Below, in pieces: positions 22,701 through 34,600 of a stretch of 64,000 nt of DNA. Below the pieces are notes generated by a model, which saw only the letters and a program-made list of their open reading frames with translations, did not search any database and had not been told where the DNA came from. The translations under genes and the position numbers were made by a program. Source of the stretch: Drechslerella dactyloides (Eukaryota > Ascomycota > Orbiliomycetes > Orbiliales > Orbiliaceae); the NCBI GenBank assembly GCA_020064725.1, contig JAGTWJ010000002.1:3472001-3536000 (forward strand). The letters run 5' to 3'. The stretch's first letter is position 1, and each line of letters starts with the position of its first letter.

Positions 22701-24714
22701 GCGCCGACCTGTACTCTTACGACGATGCTATAACAATATTGGACCACCAAGGCTCTCGATGAATGGGCGTGCTTCATGAAGGGAGCATGTTTGTGTATCG
22801 AGTACGAGTAGAAGAACTCTGGACGCAAATATGACCTGGAGTCTTTGCCTTCACAATATGCATCGCTGACCTGTCGAACATGCAGCGATCCTCCCTCCTC
22901 CCTGCGTTTATTACGGAAACACGCGCATGTCTGTCGGTACATACATTATATGTATGTAGTATGTAAGGATGGATGGACGCACATGTAATCTGTATGTAGC
23001 GGTTCGCCAGACTCCGCTACTGAAGCCTCAAGGCCGGGTCCCCACCTTTTTTTCTTTTGCGTGTTTACTTTTTTCTTCTCTTCGCTTCCCTTGCTCGGAA
23101 TAAGGTGATTCGCCCGGGCCTTCTTCCAACGAACGCAGATTGGCTTGGGGCTGTCTCGCTCGCACTCTGACAAGCAGAAAGAAGACTCGAGTTCGAGCTG
23201 GGTTCAACTTGCTCGCCTTTTTGCCTGGGTGGACCCAAGTGCATTGCATTGCAATTCTTCCACAGGCCCAGTCGTCTGGGGACCAGGCTGGTTGTTTCTT
23301 CTGGCCCGTACCGGCTTTTCTTATTCTGCTCTCTTCGATCGTTCAGTCGAAAAATAACCTCCTTCACGTCGGATGGGATGCAGTTTCTTTGCTTTTCCTC
23401 CCTCCGCTGCATCACCTAAGTATATAATTTTGCTTTCTTTTCCTGCCATCTATCTTCCTTTCTTCTTCTCCGATTCCTTCTGCTTCTCCTCCTCCTGAAC
23501 CTTCCCCTCCTCGGTTACTGTCACAGAAACCCTTCTTTCCGCCTGTCCTCGAGTTCTCCTGGCTTTCCGGAACCCGCCTCCGTCTCCTTCATCCTCTACC
23601 ATCCACTCCCACGCATCACGTCGCGAGAGCGTCTTCAGCACATCGTCTTCCTTTTTCGCGTTGGCCAACCCGTTCACGTCATCACGGACTCCCTGTCTTA
23701 ACTGGTCGTCTGAGGTGGCCTGTCCCAATCGAGATCGCGGCGAGAAGGACGCAGCCTTACCCGCCAACCACATCGCCCGGAACCCGTTTTTGTGTTGTCG
23801 AGGCTCGAAACTTCAACTTTGCGAACGTCGCCATCGCTCGCCTCGATTCATCGCTCGCCGGCGTGGGTTAATTCGCCGTCTTCAGCGACATTCTCGCGTG
23901 GGCGAGCACTCGGTAATCAGCGTTCGTGGCCGTCGCCAGTGGCTGCCGTGACTTTAAGCTTTTCCCTTGCGACAATTAGAACCCGGCCGATCTAAGTTTG
24001 TGCATCTTCCGCAACTGGAGCAAAAAAAAACCCACGCGCCATCGCCTCGACCCGTTCTCTTCCCCGGTACTTTCGACCGTATACCTCCCCCGCGCATCCG
24101 GATAGCATATACACGTGTAAGTGACCCTACCGCTCCCTGAGATATCCCGTATGCGTCGGTCCTCGGTGTCTGGCCTTTCTTTCCCGTCCTTCTTTCGTGC
24201 GCACCGCACCCGTGGTGCTGGCGTCCGCGCCGGCGAGTGCCGAGCCCTGTGCACCGAATCAGCACGTCTCGCGCCTGTGCATCTCCACAGGAGAACTTGC
24301 ATACCGCAATCGGGGCTTGCAACCCGGGAAAGGGCTTTTCGCGACGCGACTGGGCGTCCAGAGGCCCTATATTACGTCTCGGGAATTATGTCGTGTCGTG
24401 GGTGATGGACAGGAAGTAGACTCCCGCTGGCGGCTGCGTTGATGGGGACGTCTCCGCCGACAGCTAGGCGTGTGTTACCGCCGTAACAGGCAGACGTTCT
24501 GGAATACGTTGTCTTGACCGGTGATGGTCACGACCGTGCTATATTAGCCCTTTCTACTAGCTCTTTCCTCTGCCCAGCAAGCAGTTTCTGACATGAATGG
24601 TTTCCCTATAGCATCCGCAAAACAATTCTCTTCCCCGTGAGACCGACTATCTACAACCGATTTCAACCTCCCTCGTTTCTATTTTAGAAGGCTTTGCAGC
24701 CCAAGGTCTACGGA
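19764..24714. promoter_or_regulatory. Five-kilobase region between divergent PFK-2 and TUP1 genes
   Basis: Neither strand has an open frame with a recognisable domain. The longest frames, about 20407-20934 plus and 21443-21895 minus, have no conserved-looking stretches. From about 22900 to 24700 the plus strand is rich in pyrimidine tracts, notably 23430-23620 (TTTCTTCTTCTCC-like). This is typical of the leader and promoter of a highly regulated fungal gene, so a long TUP1 5' untranslated region is likely. Small upstream ORFs occur in it but cannot be shown to be used. Confidence 0.5.
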
Positions 24715-27159
24715 ATGTTTCCTTCACACCGCCCGCCTCATGTGCAGGCCCCTCCCAGCCGGTTCAATGAGATCCTCGACCAGCTTCGGGCAGAATATGA
24801 GGCCCAGATCCAAAGGGGCGCAGAATCTGATCACAAAGGTATGTTGGATCTCGTGTCGACGGCAGTATATTCTCGTTTTATAGCTATGCTAACTTACAGC
24901 TATGCAGTCAACAGCCAGATGCAAGAGATGGAGATGATCCAACGAGCTGTCTACAGTCTGGAGACGACGCATCAACAGATGAAGCAAAAGTAAGCAACCA
25001 ACTTCTTTCTATAGGCTCTACCATCGAGATGTCCCCGAACTGTCACTAACCCACATCATGATGTCTTTTAGATATGAAGATGAAATATCCCGGTTAACCC
25101 GTGAACTCGAGAAATATACGGGTCAGGTACCGCCACATCCAGGCGCGAGCCAGTCCGGTGGCTCGTCTGCCCCTCAACAGCCACCTCAATTAGGCCAAGG
25201 GCGGGGCGGTCTTTTCGGAGGCATCATGGCCGGACCCGGCATGTCGCTGGCGGATCCCCAAGCTCAGCAGAATCATCAGCAATCTCAGCAAGGACCCGGT
25301 GTGGCACCTCCTACAAGTGGCCCTCACCAGCCTCCACAAGGACCACACCATTCCATTCATCCGCCACAACCTCCTCTGTCTCAAACCCAACCGGGTGGAC
25401 AGCAACCCCCGCAACCGAACCCATACCCCCCACCACCACCATCTTCCTTCCCCGGCTCAGGTAGGCCCTCCTTTGTACGCAAACTGATCCTGCCTCCCAT
25501 CAATAACTAAACTCGTTGAACATCAAAAGGATTTAATCCAGGATCGACCCCTCAGCCCCCCGCTCAACCCTCTACATCCCATACCCCCACCCCAGGATCG
25601 AATAAAGGCACGTCATCCCGGAACTTTTTCTCTTCTTCCTCCTCTTCGTACTTTATGCAATAGATTTTTTGTTTTCAGTAAAATTATCCATCTGCAGGAG
25701 CGGAGCTAGCCCAGCATCTACAAGTTCAAATGGTGCGAGTAGTTCATAGGAACGCACACTAACATTTCATATAGTTCTGGATATCACTCGCGTCCCATCG
25801 AACCAAAAGAAAGAAGGAAGTGATTGGTTTGTCTACTTCAATCCTCGTGTTCCTCGTGTGCTTGACGTGGATCTTGTGCATACACTTGAGCACAACAGCG
25901 TTGTCTGCTGTGTCAGGTTCAGCCACGATGGCAAGTACCTCGCTACTGGATGCAACAGGAGCGCCCAGATCTTCGATGTTGGAACAGGAAAGAAGGTTAC
26001 GATACTCCAAGACGAGTCCGTTGAGAGAGGCGGTGATCTGTACATCCGCAGTGTTTGCTTCAGCCCGGATGGTCGCTACCTCGCCACTGGCGCCGAGGAT
26101 AAGCAAATCAGAGTACGTTAGCACTTGCATTCTCTGAATCTCGTGGGTTTCGTTTTTACTAACGATTTCGGCGGTTTCATATAGGTCTGGGATATCAATA
26201 CCCGAACAATCAAGCACCTGTTCCGCGGTCATGAGCAGGATATCTACAGCTTGGACTTCTCCAAGAACGGTCGTTATATTGCTTCAGGCAGCGGTGACAG
26301 GACTGTTCGGATTTGGGATATGGAGACCGGCAACAGCACAATCACACTCACAATTGAGGACGGTGTGACGACTGTTGCCATCTCGCCCGACAGCAAGCTC
26401 GTTGCTGCTGGAAGTTTGGACAACTGCATCCGTATCTGGGAGATCAGCAGCGGAAGGCTCATCGAGAGATTAGAGGGATCCGATAGACCTCCTGCAGCAG
26501 AAGGTCCCGATGGTGTCGCTGAGCACGAGCCGCCTCATGAGCACAATGAGGGACACAGAGATAGTGTGTACAGTGTTGCGTTCACTTCGAACGGAACTGG
26601 CCTCATCTCTGGCTCTCTTGACAAGACGGTCAAGATGTGGTCGCTCCAATCTGGGTCCGTCGTTCAATCCGGCAGCTTGACCAAGCCGGAAGCTCGCCTC
26701 AAGTCTTTCGAAGGTCACGAGGTAAGGATTTGGTTTCTCCGATAATCAGGTTTGGCATGTAATCTGCAGACAGTAACTAACCCGATGGCTCTTTGATAGG
26801 ACTTTGTTCTGAGCGTCGCTCAAACTCCAGATGCTTATGGACCATGGGTCATCTCTGGCTCGAAGGACCGACGTGTCCAATTCTGGGATCCTAGGACCAA
26901 CCAGATTCAATTGATGCTTCAGGGCCACAAGAACTCTGGTCAGTAACGACACTATAATCACTAATCTTTTCAAGACGCTTACTAACCCGCTTCCCAACAG
27001 TCATTTCGGTTGCTCCCAGCCCGGCGGGCAGACTCTTTGCCACCGGCAGCGGCGATTACAAGGCCAGGATCTGGAGGTATGTAGTATCATCGCACCTTAT
27101 CTTTGTGAAGAATAATGTCCTCTAATACAACGTCTGGGTATAGTTACGAGAGAATATAA
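24715..27159 (+). CDS. TUP1: Tup1/RcoA/RCO-1 global transcriptional corepressor
   Basis: Tup1 with Ssn6 represses many gene sets by contacting histones and recruiting deacetylases. Ten exons give 605 residues: 24715-24838, 24908-24989, 25072-25460, 25530-25611, 25698-25732, 25775-26112, 26185-26721, 26800-26938, 27001-27076 and 27144-27159. Residues 10-80 (SRFNEILDQLRAEYEAQ to RLTRELEKY) are the coiled-coil tetramerisation region. A Gln/Pro/His-rich linker follows to about 240, then KKEGSDWFVYFNP, LDVDLVHTLEH and seven WD units ending GSGDYKARIWRYERI. Exons 4-5 are the least certain. They use a weak donor (GGCAC|GTCATC), chosen because it alone keeps phase and gives a plausible Ser/Ala/Pro linker. 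The last exon is only 16 nt. Confidence 0.95.
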
Positions 27160-30100
27160 AAGAACTGTTTCAACTTGAAAGAGTACATGGGGGGGACCAT
27201 ACAATGTATGAATCGGATCGCAGACTTTTGGCTTGGTCGTTGGGTTTCATTACTTGGATAGGCGACTTAGTTGGGAATTTCTTCTTTTTCTTTTTGCTTT
27301 TAGAGCCCTTTCTCTGTGTCTCGTTGATCTATCAATTTTGCTCGAAACAAAACTAATCTCTTTCGAATGTCAAAAGATGGCTTAGGCGGGCGAATGGGCG
27401 AGTGCGCGCGTGTGAGTGAGCAAGCTTTGAGAATGGAAGATAGCAAGGCGACTTACCTGCGTCACCATATCCTTCATACATATGTCAATGCTTTCCGTCC
27501 TGCTTTGGTTGTCCTGTGTGGGTATTTCCTTCGCCATCTCTCGCTCTCTGCTGTTATGTTGCCTTCAGTCACTCTTGAGCTCCCGAAGCCTCGCCTTTGC
27601 CTTCCCTTCTACGATGCTGCGGATTTATGCTAGTTTCATGTCAGTCAACCAGCAGCACCAAAATCTGTGCGGGGCCAATGTCATTTTGAAGACTGTTCAT
27701 GTTGATATCTATCGGAGTTTAAATGTTGTCTGATCATCTTTCTCTTGACTCTCTCGTTCTGTCTTCCGTTCTGGGCTTTCGTTTTCGTGCAGTTGTTCGT
27801 TTGGGCCATGGGCTTGTTTTTAAAGTTCACTTTGCAGGTCTTGGTTCCTGTTGGTTGGATGTATTTTTTATAAGTTATCCTCTTTGTTTTTTGAATGGAT
27901 ATGTGGATTATGTCTTACAAGCTTGCTTATTGTCGTTTCCCTCTGGGTGGTGGGAGAAGGAAACGAAAGAAAAGAAAAGAAAAGAGCGGATGTTACGATT
28001 GCAAGTATGGTATTGCCGGTATAGAATTGGTCTCGTAAAATAGTAAAAGGTATGGGTTCGGCTTGCAACCAGTGTGTATCGTAGACATGTCTATATGGAT
28101 ACGTACTGTCTTGAATAGTCGATATCATGACGTTGGGTTGACCTCGTCATGTTGAATATTTGTATTGAATTCTAATTGATACAAACGATTAAGTCGAGGT
28201 ACCTACAGATACCTTCACAGAATCAAAAGAGTCGTCGGCGAAAACCGATGCTTTATTCTATGCGTATGTACAATCTCCAGCTTTCCGAAGTTGCGAAATT
28301 GAACACGCATGCGCGCACCAGCTTGTTATCTCCGGATGCCCAGATGGTGGAACCCAGATTGACCTTCTGCTACATGCATGGCTGTGGGTTAGGGGTTGAC
28401 TTGGGTTATATCCGAATTGTACGTTGGCGTAGGCGTTCAATTGTCCTATGACGGTCGAACGAAGTCGTCTTTCGACAGCTGGCCCACATATGTACATGTG
28501 AAGCTACGTGGTCTCGCAAGCCATATCCCCACAGTTCACGAGGGTTTATACGAGAGCAGAGCTATACGAGCGTGTATAGTTGTCAGGCTTGCAGATATCA
28601 GGTTGCAGCAACTTTTTTTGCGAGGGTTGGATACAAAAACTGTAATAACTGTAAAACTTCTGCAACGAAAGTACGGAAATACTTGTACGTCTAATTTAGT
28701 ACCTTTAATTTGATCAATTGAGTTGTTGCAATATTTTCAAGAAACGGCAAGACTGAAATTAATATTCCCATTTGCGAATAAAAGTAAGCACTTCATATAC
28801 TGCCCAGAGCCGTCGTTATAAGTCAACACCACGTGCCGCATGATGGCAACCTGAAGACATGTCAGTTTGTTGTGCGAAGGACAGGGGTCCCACGTCTAAC
28901 TGTAGTTAATATACTTCAGCTGGTATTTTCACATTCGGATGCAGCGCCTCTTGTCCTCCTGGAGGCGCATTTGTTCATGCATTAACTCCTGAAAATACCT
29001 TCTATGACCTGGTCTCGCGAGCTATGACCCAAGATCTTCTTAAGTTATAAACTATGTGTATTATAGATGTATAGCCTCAATATATATGCACCAAAACACA
29101 GCCAACTTTTGTTTGGGTTCGGACTTTCGGAATTCTCAGTAAGTGCTTACAACTGAGCCAGGAGAAACGGCTTCTATTCGTTGGAAGTCGCTTATTAATA
29201 TCCGGCATCTTTGATACAATGCTATCACTATGATTGCCCTCATCAAGTCTAAGGACTAAACAAGCCTTACTAAGGACTTACTTAAGTCGAGTGTCGATTC
29301 GTTACTTGTTGCCACCCACCATTTCAGTTCACGCTAGTAGCTGCAACTAAGCAAAGAGAAAAATTTTCAACCTATCGGAATCGCAACGGATACACTGACG
29401 CCACGAAAGGATTTGAAATTCAACATTATCACAAGTATTATGTCGATGGTGTAGCCACAGCGTCGGTGGCCGTTGGGACTAACGTCGTGGAGTTTAGTGT
29501 CAGGGGAGCTCAGCAAATGGCGTGGCAACTCGAAACACGCGAGTGATCAGGCGAGACGTTGGTCCTGTTGCTCAAGCAGCTAGTTAGCTTCGCAAGCTTG
29601 TGCGATTTAGATGGATGGCGTTGGAACCTTCTGGTCTAGTCTGTATTTAATGATCGTGCACTATAACCAGGTGTGTCCTTTCTTCTTGCGCTTGCTACCA
29701 GACACGTAATTGAATCCTGCGGGCTGAAGGTAACTCTATTGCCTGCACCTGCATACATGTATATTACACTTGGACTTCTTGCATTTATCTATACATACCA
29801 TTGCATAGAGCGCGCAGAAACGAACCTGAGGTCATGAGAGCCGAGGCCGGCCTCGTTTGCTCAGCCAGTCGCTGCTTCGCCTCATATTCCAAGGTGGATA
29901 GTTGTGCGCATGCCGCACTCCGTAGCTTGATCTCTTAGTGCCTGGGCGTCGTCAGGACATGTGCTTTATTTCCGATGCAGGTTAGCTTTGCGAGGCAAAT
30001 CGATAAATTGAGGCTATCCCTGTGATAGATCGATGCGGAGGTGGTTTCGAAAAGCGAGCGAGCGATCTCGCCTCTTCATTTAAACTTCTAGTACCCGATT

Positions 30101-30483
30101 GTGAGGGTACCATATTTCCAGGGTCGACATCACCACCATGCTTCTATAAGTATAACTGACATTAGAGCGGTATTCGTCTCTTTTTGATTGCGGCCGGTAA
30201 ATATAACTGCCAGTGATATAATATGAACTATTTCGGCCTTTGCGACTATTCAGATATTGCGCTGGTGCGGAATGAAGCTCGCTTTTGTCCGCAAAAAAGG
30301 GTTCACAGGCCGTCATTTGGCGGTGCTTTTGGTTTGATTTCAGGGTAGTTTCATAGCGGAAGAAAGTAGCATGAGCGTTTCGAAATTTCGCGACGCAGAC
30401 GGTCGAATTCGGTTCAACAATGGGGGACTCATCCATATTTGGCTATAGCGAGCGGTCTGTTTAAAGCGTTAAGATTGTGTATA
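27160..30483. other. Gene-poor region after TUP1
   Basis: The first part is probably the TUP1 3' untranslated region. After that, open frames are short and unrecognisable, and the sequence is AT-rich from about 28600. No tRNA, repeat array or coding homology seen. Confidence 0.5.
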
Positions 30484-30484
30484 T

Positions 30485-30520
30485 TGTACGAAGGCTTGTC
30501 AAATAAGTAACGCTACATTA
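30485..30520 (+). repeat. Left terminal inverted repeat of the Tc1/mariner element
   Basis: Thirty-six bases identical to the reverse complement of 31613-31648. The match ends sharply at both inner edges. Confidence 0.95.
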
Positions 30521-30718
30521 ATTTTGGTGAAACCGCCCATGATTTCGTGTGTGGGGCCCGGGACCATGCCAAGGACCATGCCCGGTATTACACAAAAGCA
30601 ATTATAGTACTAATAACAATATCAGCTTCTCCAATTACTAGCAGATACTAGCAGACTTACCCCTCTTCTCCTTCATCAACATCTATAGCCACCATTATCC
30701 TATATACACATATACAAC

Positions 30719-31540
30719 ATGCCTCCTCAGGCTGAGAACACCACCAGCAATCACTATTCAACACCATGTCAACATATCCAGATACTCACCTTGCTAGGTG
30801 CTAGTAGCAAGCAGGCTAATATAACTACAAGATTTGGAGTCTCTAGGAGTGCAGTTACCAGGCTGCTGCACAAGGCCAAAAACCATGGCTATAATCCCCA
30901 GGATTACACGTTTTTAACTATAGAGCATATTATTAACAAGCAGAGGGCTAGTAGGCCAAAAAAGATCACCCAAGCCAAAAAACAGGAGATTATCAACATT
31001 ATTACAAAAGACAAGTCAGGGCACAGTACAAATACACATTCTCTTACAGACACTATCAAGCTAAGCCACCAAACAATCAACACAATACTTAGGCACAATA
31101 AGTTCAAGAAACTAAAGCCTACACACAAACCTGGCCTTACACCTGCTATGCACCAGACCAGGCTGGACTTTACCCTCAGGCACAAAGATTAGACATTAGA
31201 GGACTAGAAGCAGGTCATCTGAAGCAATAAAACAAGTATAATACTTAGGCAAAGGCATAACAACTACAAACTATAGAGGCAACCTCTGATCTCAATATAA
31301 TAAAGCCAGCCTGGTACTACCTAAAACACAGGATATCCAGGTATAAAACACCAACCAAGAGGTAGGATATAGAAAAAGCATAGCTCACTAAATGGCACCA
31401 GCTGCCAATTACATATATTAGACTATGGATAGCACGCATTATACGTCACATTCAGCTGGTTATCAAGTTATATGGGGGCAATAAATATAAAGAAGGTACT
31501 ACAGATAATATTATTGGCAGGCCAGACCTCATAGCAGCTG
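30719..31540 (+). pseudogene. Broken Tc1/mariner transposase
   Basis: An intact frame at 30719-31192 (157 residues) holds the N-terminal DNA-binding part, with a helix-turn-helix-like ITTRFGVSRSAVTRLLHKA and a second helical region. The family's D-W-T-L-E-D-W-K region follows, but its three Trp codons are stops (TAG, TAG, TGA). The expected W-S-D-E-T reads stop-S-N-K-T, so the first catalytic aspartate is Asn. A C-terminal piece, recognisable as ITYIRLWIARIIRHIQ and LYGGNKYKEG, is in a different frame from about 31310 to 31520. The segment expected to hold the other two catalytic acids is missing between them. No functional transposase can be made. Confidence 0.88.
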
Positions 31541-31612
31541 TGCGCTCCAATTACCCGGTGCCCTGGGCAAAGGGCGGCTTGGCCCCGGTGAAGCATGTAA
31601 ATAAGCAAAAAG

Positions 31613-31648
31613 TAATGTAGCGTTACTTATTTGACAAGCCTTCGTACA
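31613..31648 (-). repeat. Right terminal inverted repeat of the Tc1/mariner element
   Basis: Exact inverted copy of 30485-30520. It is followed by one base and then TA. Confidence 0.95.
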
Positions 31649-31649
31649 C

Positions 31650-34600
31650 TAAGCGTACATTTCAAGAAGAGAATTGTACATTATATGTAACTACAGGTAC
31701 TTTGTTATATTACAGCGGTTAATTCTTGGCTGGACTCGAATCGAGCTTTTGCCCTAAATCAGTCATGTCGCTAGACAAGCGGGAACCCTCCAGGTTTCGG
31801 GCCTCCTGCATGCTTTACTCGACTCAGAGCTCGTATAACCGTGCTGCTAATGTTCTAGACCGTAATTCGGTATCGTACTAGTCATCTCAATCCTTAATTT
31901 ATGAGACAACTCCACGGGAACAAAACTACTTCTTAAGTACTTGTCAAGGTATTCTGAGGAGTTGCATATCTGAGTGCGCGGAAGAAGCTTGAAAATATAC
32001 TTAGTTATCAGTGATATACTATAGCATATTGACAGTGCCCAGCGCACCTGGTTGATGTGACGCAGGTACTTTTAAATCAGTCCTCTCGACGTTTCTACGG
32101 TCCTTTACCGCAAGCTACATATAGAGTGTAACATATAACAGGCTGTACGCCAGAAATCTAGCAAGGGTGTTTAGATACATATCGGTGATTAGAAGTTGAA
32201 TCAAATCGGATGCTATGGCGTTTTCGCGTTTTCTATAATCTTTTGGTACCCTATTTGAGAAGCCGAGTTCATAAATTCACAATAACGCACAGGCCTCATG
32301 CAAGACCAATAATGCAATGCATTCAAGAAAGGCAAGTTTGGTTCTTTCGAGACGGACTTAACAATAATATTGCCAAGGGCTTGCATCGGCAACCCTTAAA
32401 TGCATATCCGGTGTAAGGTGCTTTCAAATTTTGCCATCCATGCGTGCGATGATACTATGACACTGGCTCGCAAACGCGCACACGCTGAAGTTGATAGAAA
32501 ACTTCAAAATCGACGATAGCAGATATTTGTATCGGCATTCTTCGAGATCTTCTGAGACATAGGCATATACATCCAAGACATCGATTTCACTTCTAGGATA
32601 GGATCAGCATTGCATGGCCTCAAGTTGAAAGTATCGATAAGATACGAATGAGTAGATGAAAGCTAGCTCGGTACACGGCTCGCCGGATCGCCCGGGGCCC
32701 GGCATCTTGCCAGGTGTAGGCCAGTCTGGCATGGGCCGTAAGGACCGTTGTCTCAACGACTCATGAGCAGGCTAACTTCGACTCGCGTTCAGCCTCTTGA
32801 TATAATATTAGACTAAGGCGTAAGCGGGCGTAATATTCGTATCCGCGTCGGTTAAACTATATAAGGGCTAAGTTAAGTCAAAAGCCGGCCAGCCGGTGTG
32901 GAAATGTGACCGGTGGGTGAACCATTTTGATCGATTCTGTAACAGAGGCGTCCACGTTCCACTTGTAGTTCCCCAGAGCCCACCTAATCCAGGACAACTA
33001 GTAGTGTCCATTTAATTCTCATGCCTCGATCAAGCGAAGCTCGATAGTAAGTATCTACCCGTAGAAATCAGGCGGCTAGACTAGTGATTAAATTAAGCTC
33101 AAGGCCCCCCTCAAATTCGAGGCGGGCTAGAATACACACATGCAGGAGAAACCGATTTACCAGTGCTGTGGGGATCTGGTCGAAATGTATATTACATGTA
33201 ACACACGACCAAAACTGTATGCGGTGGATATGGCAATGTACAAGCCGCAATCCTATATATGAAGTTATGATCTTATTTAACGAACATTGGCGGACATAAT
33301 AGGACGGGATTGGGGCGATCTATGCACGCACGGCTGCGAGGTCGCTACTTTTCGACGATCGAGGTAGTATTGGGGCCGGGGGAATCGGGAATTTTGCCTG
33401 CCAGCGTGGCAGTCGCCCTCTGGGATTATATTGCAATCGTCGAGAAAGGATTGATTGGCATTTGGCAGATGTATAGATGGATGCCTTGATTCGCATTCGA
33501 CGGAATACCGGCATTGCCTAAGGCTGATAGCTGGGTTGAGGCACATGGTATCGTCCGATCGATAGCCACGGCGCTAGATGCCTACGCAACTTATCGATCG
33601 ATCCGAATCCTCGCATACCATCGGAGTTAAGCGAAACATATATCTTCACTGTCTGTACAAAGCCTCTGTTGTTGCAGAAGGGAGAACTGAACCTTCGGAT
33701 CATGCCTAATGTCGCGGAGGCTCCCGACATGCGAAGCAACAGGCTCCAGAAAGTTGTTCCCGTCGGGAACCTTAGCGCTCACGAAGTGGAAGTGATGGCC
33801 GCCATGGGAAAAGTAGCAAAAGCCATGGCCGCTGTGATAGATTGTATCTCTGGATATTGCCCACATCTGGCAGAGGCGCTTGGGGTTTTTATCACTCGGC
33901 GCGTCCTCTAGCCGGATAGAGGCCAAGTGTGATGGCATGGTTGGATAGGTATAGATTACGACTCGCAGCTAATGGATTGGCGCATGAATACCGCTTCTAT
34001 GCAACATGCATATGGTCCGACCGGTGAGGTGCAAGTGCCAGTATATGGAGTGAGAAGTGAACATTCGAGTTTATCAGCGAGCCGCCACAAAAGGAAGGCC
34101 TTTTCTAAGTTCATTCTGCCTGAGATATCTTGGATCCATGGAGTCTAGCTAGAGTACTAAATTAAAGGCGGGCAAAGACAGGTAATAGTCTAAGTGACGT
34201 GGACACCACCCGTCATAATTGGAGTACGATTAAGCATTCGAAAACTGATTTCGAAGGAGACAAAGGAAAAGAAAATAAAAGGGATCACCAGTGCGGTCAG
34301 CTTGCATTAAAAAAAAAAAAAACTGCATGCATGTTTCCACGTGCGAGGCTACTAATCCTTAATTACTGCTACCCAACCAGCCGTTTAACTTGCCGGCCGC
34401 CCACAGCAGTGCACCGGGCATCAGGTACACAGGTGCATGTGGCGATAAAGTTAACGCCCTCATCGGAGTATTAACCAGATTGCATATATAGACGTTATAA
34501 GCAGTCGCTTCCGAACAGACGCAAGCCATGTATGGAGAACCGAACGTACAGGTCGTTGGATGGCAGGATGTATTATATTGGATGCACACGATATAAGGAA

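Larger units (their letters stand above)
30484..31649 (+). mobile_element. Defective Tc1/mariner-type DNA transposon, 1,166 bp
   Basis: Perfect 36-bp terminal inverted repeats lie at 30485-30520 and 31613-31648, beginning TGTACGAAGGCTTGTC. One extra, unmatched base at each end separates them from flanking TA at 30482-30483 and 31650-31651, the target duplication used by Tc1/mariner elements. The interior encodes the remains of a transposase on the plus strand. The element is shorter than autonomous fungal members of this superfamily, and the middle of the transposase appears deleted, so it should be non-autonomous. Its transposase also carries clustered G-to-A changes, consistent with RIP. 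Confidence 0.93.
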
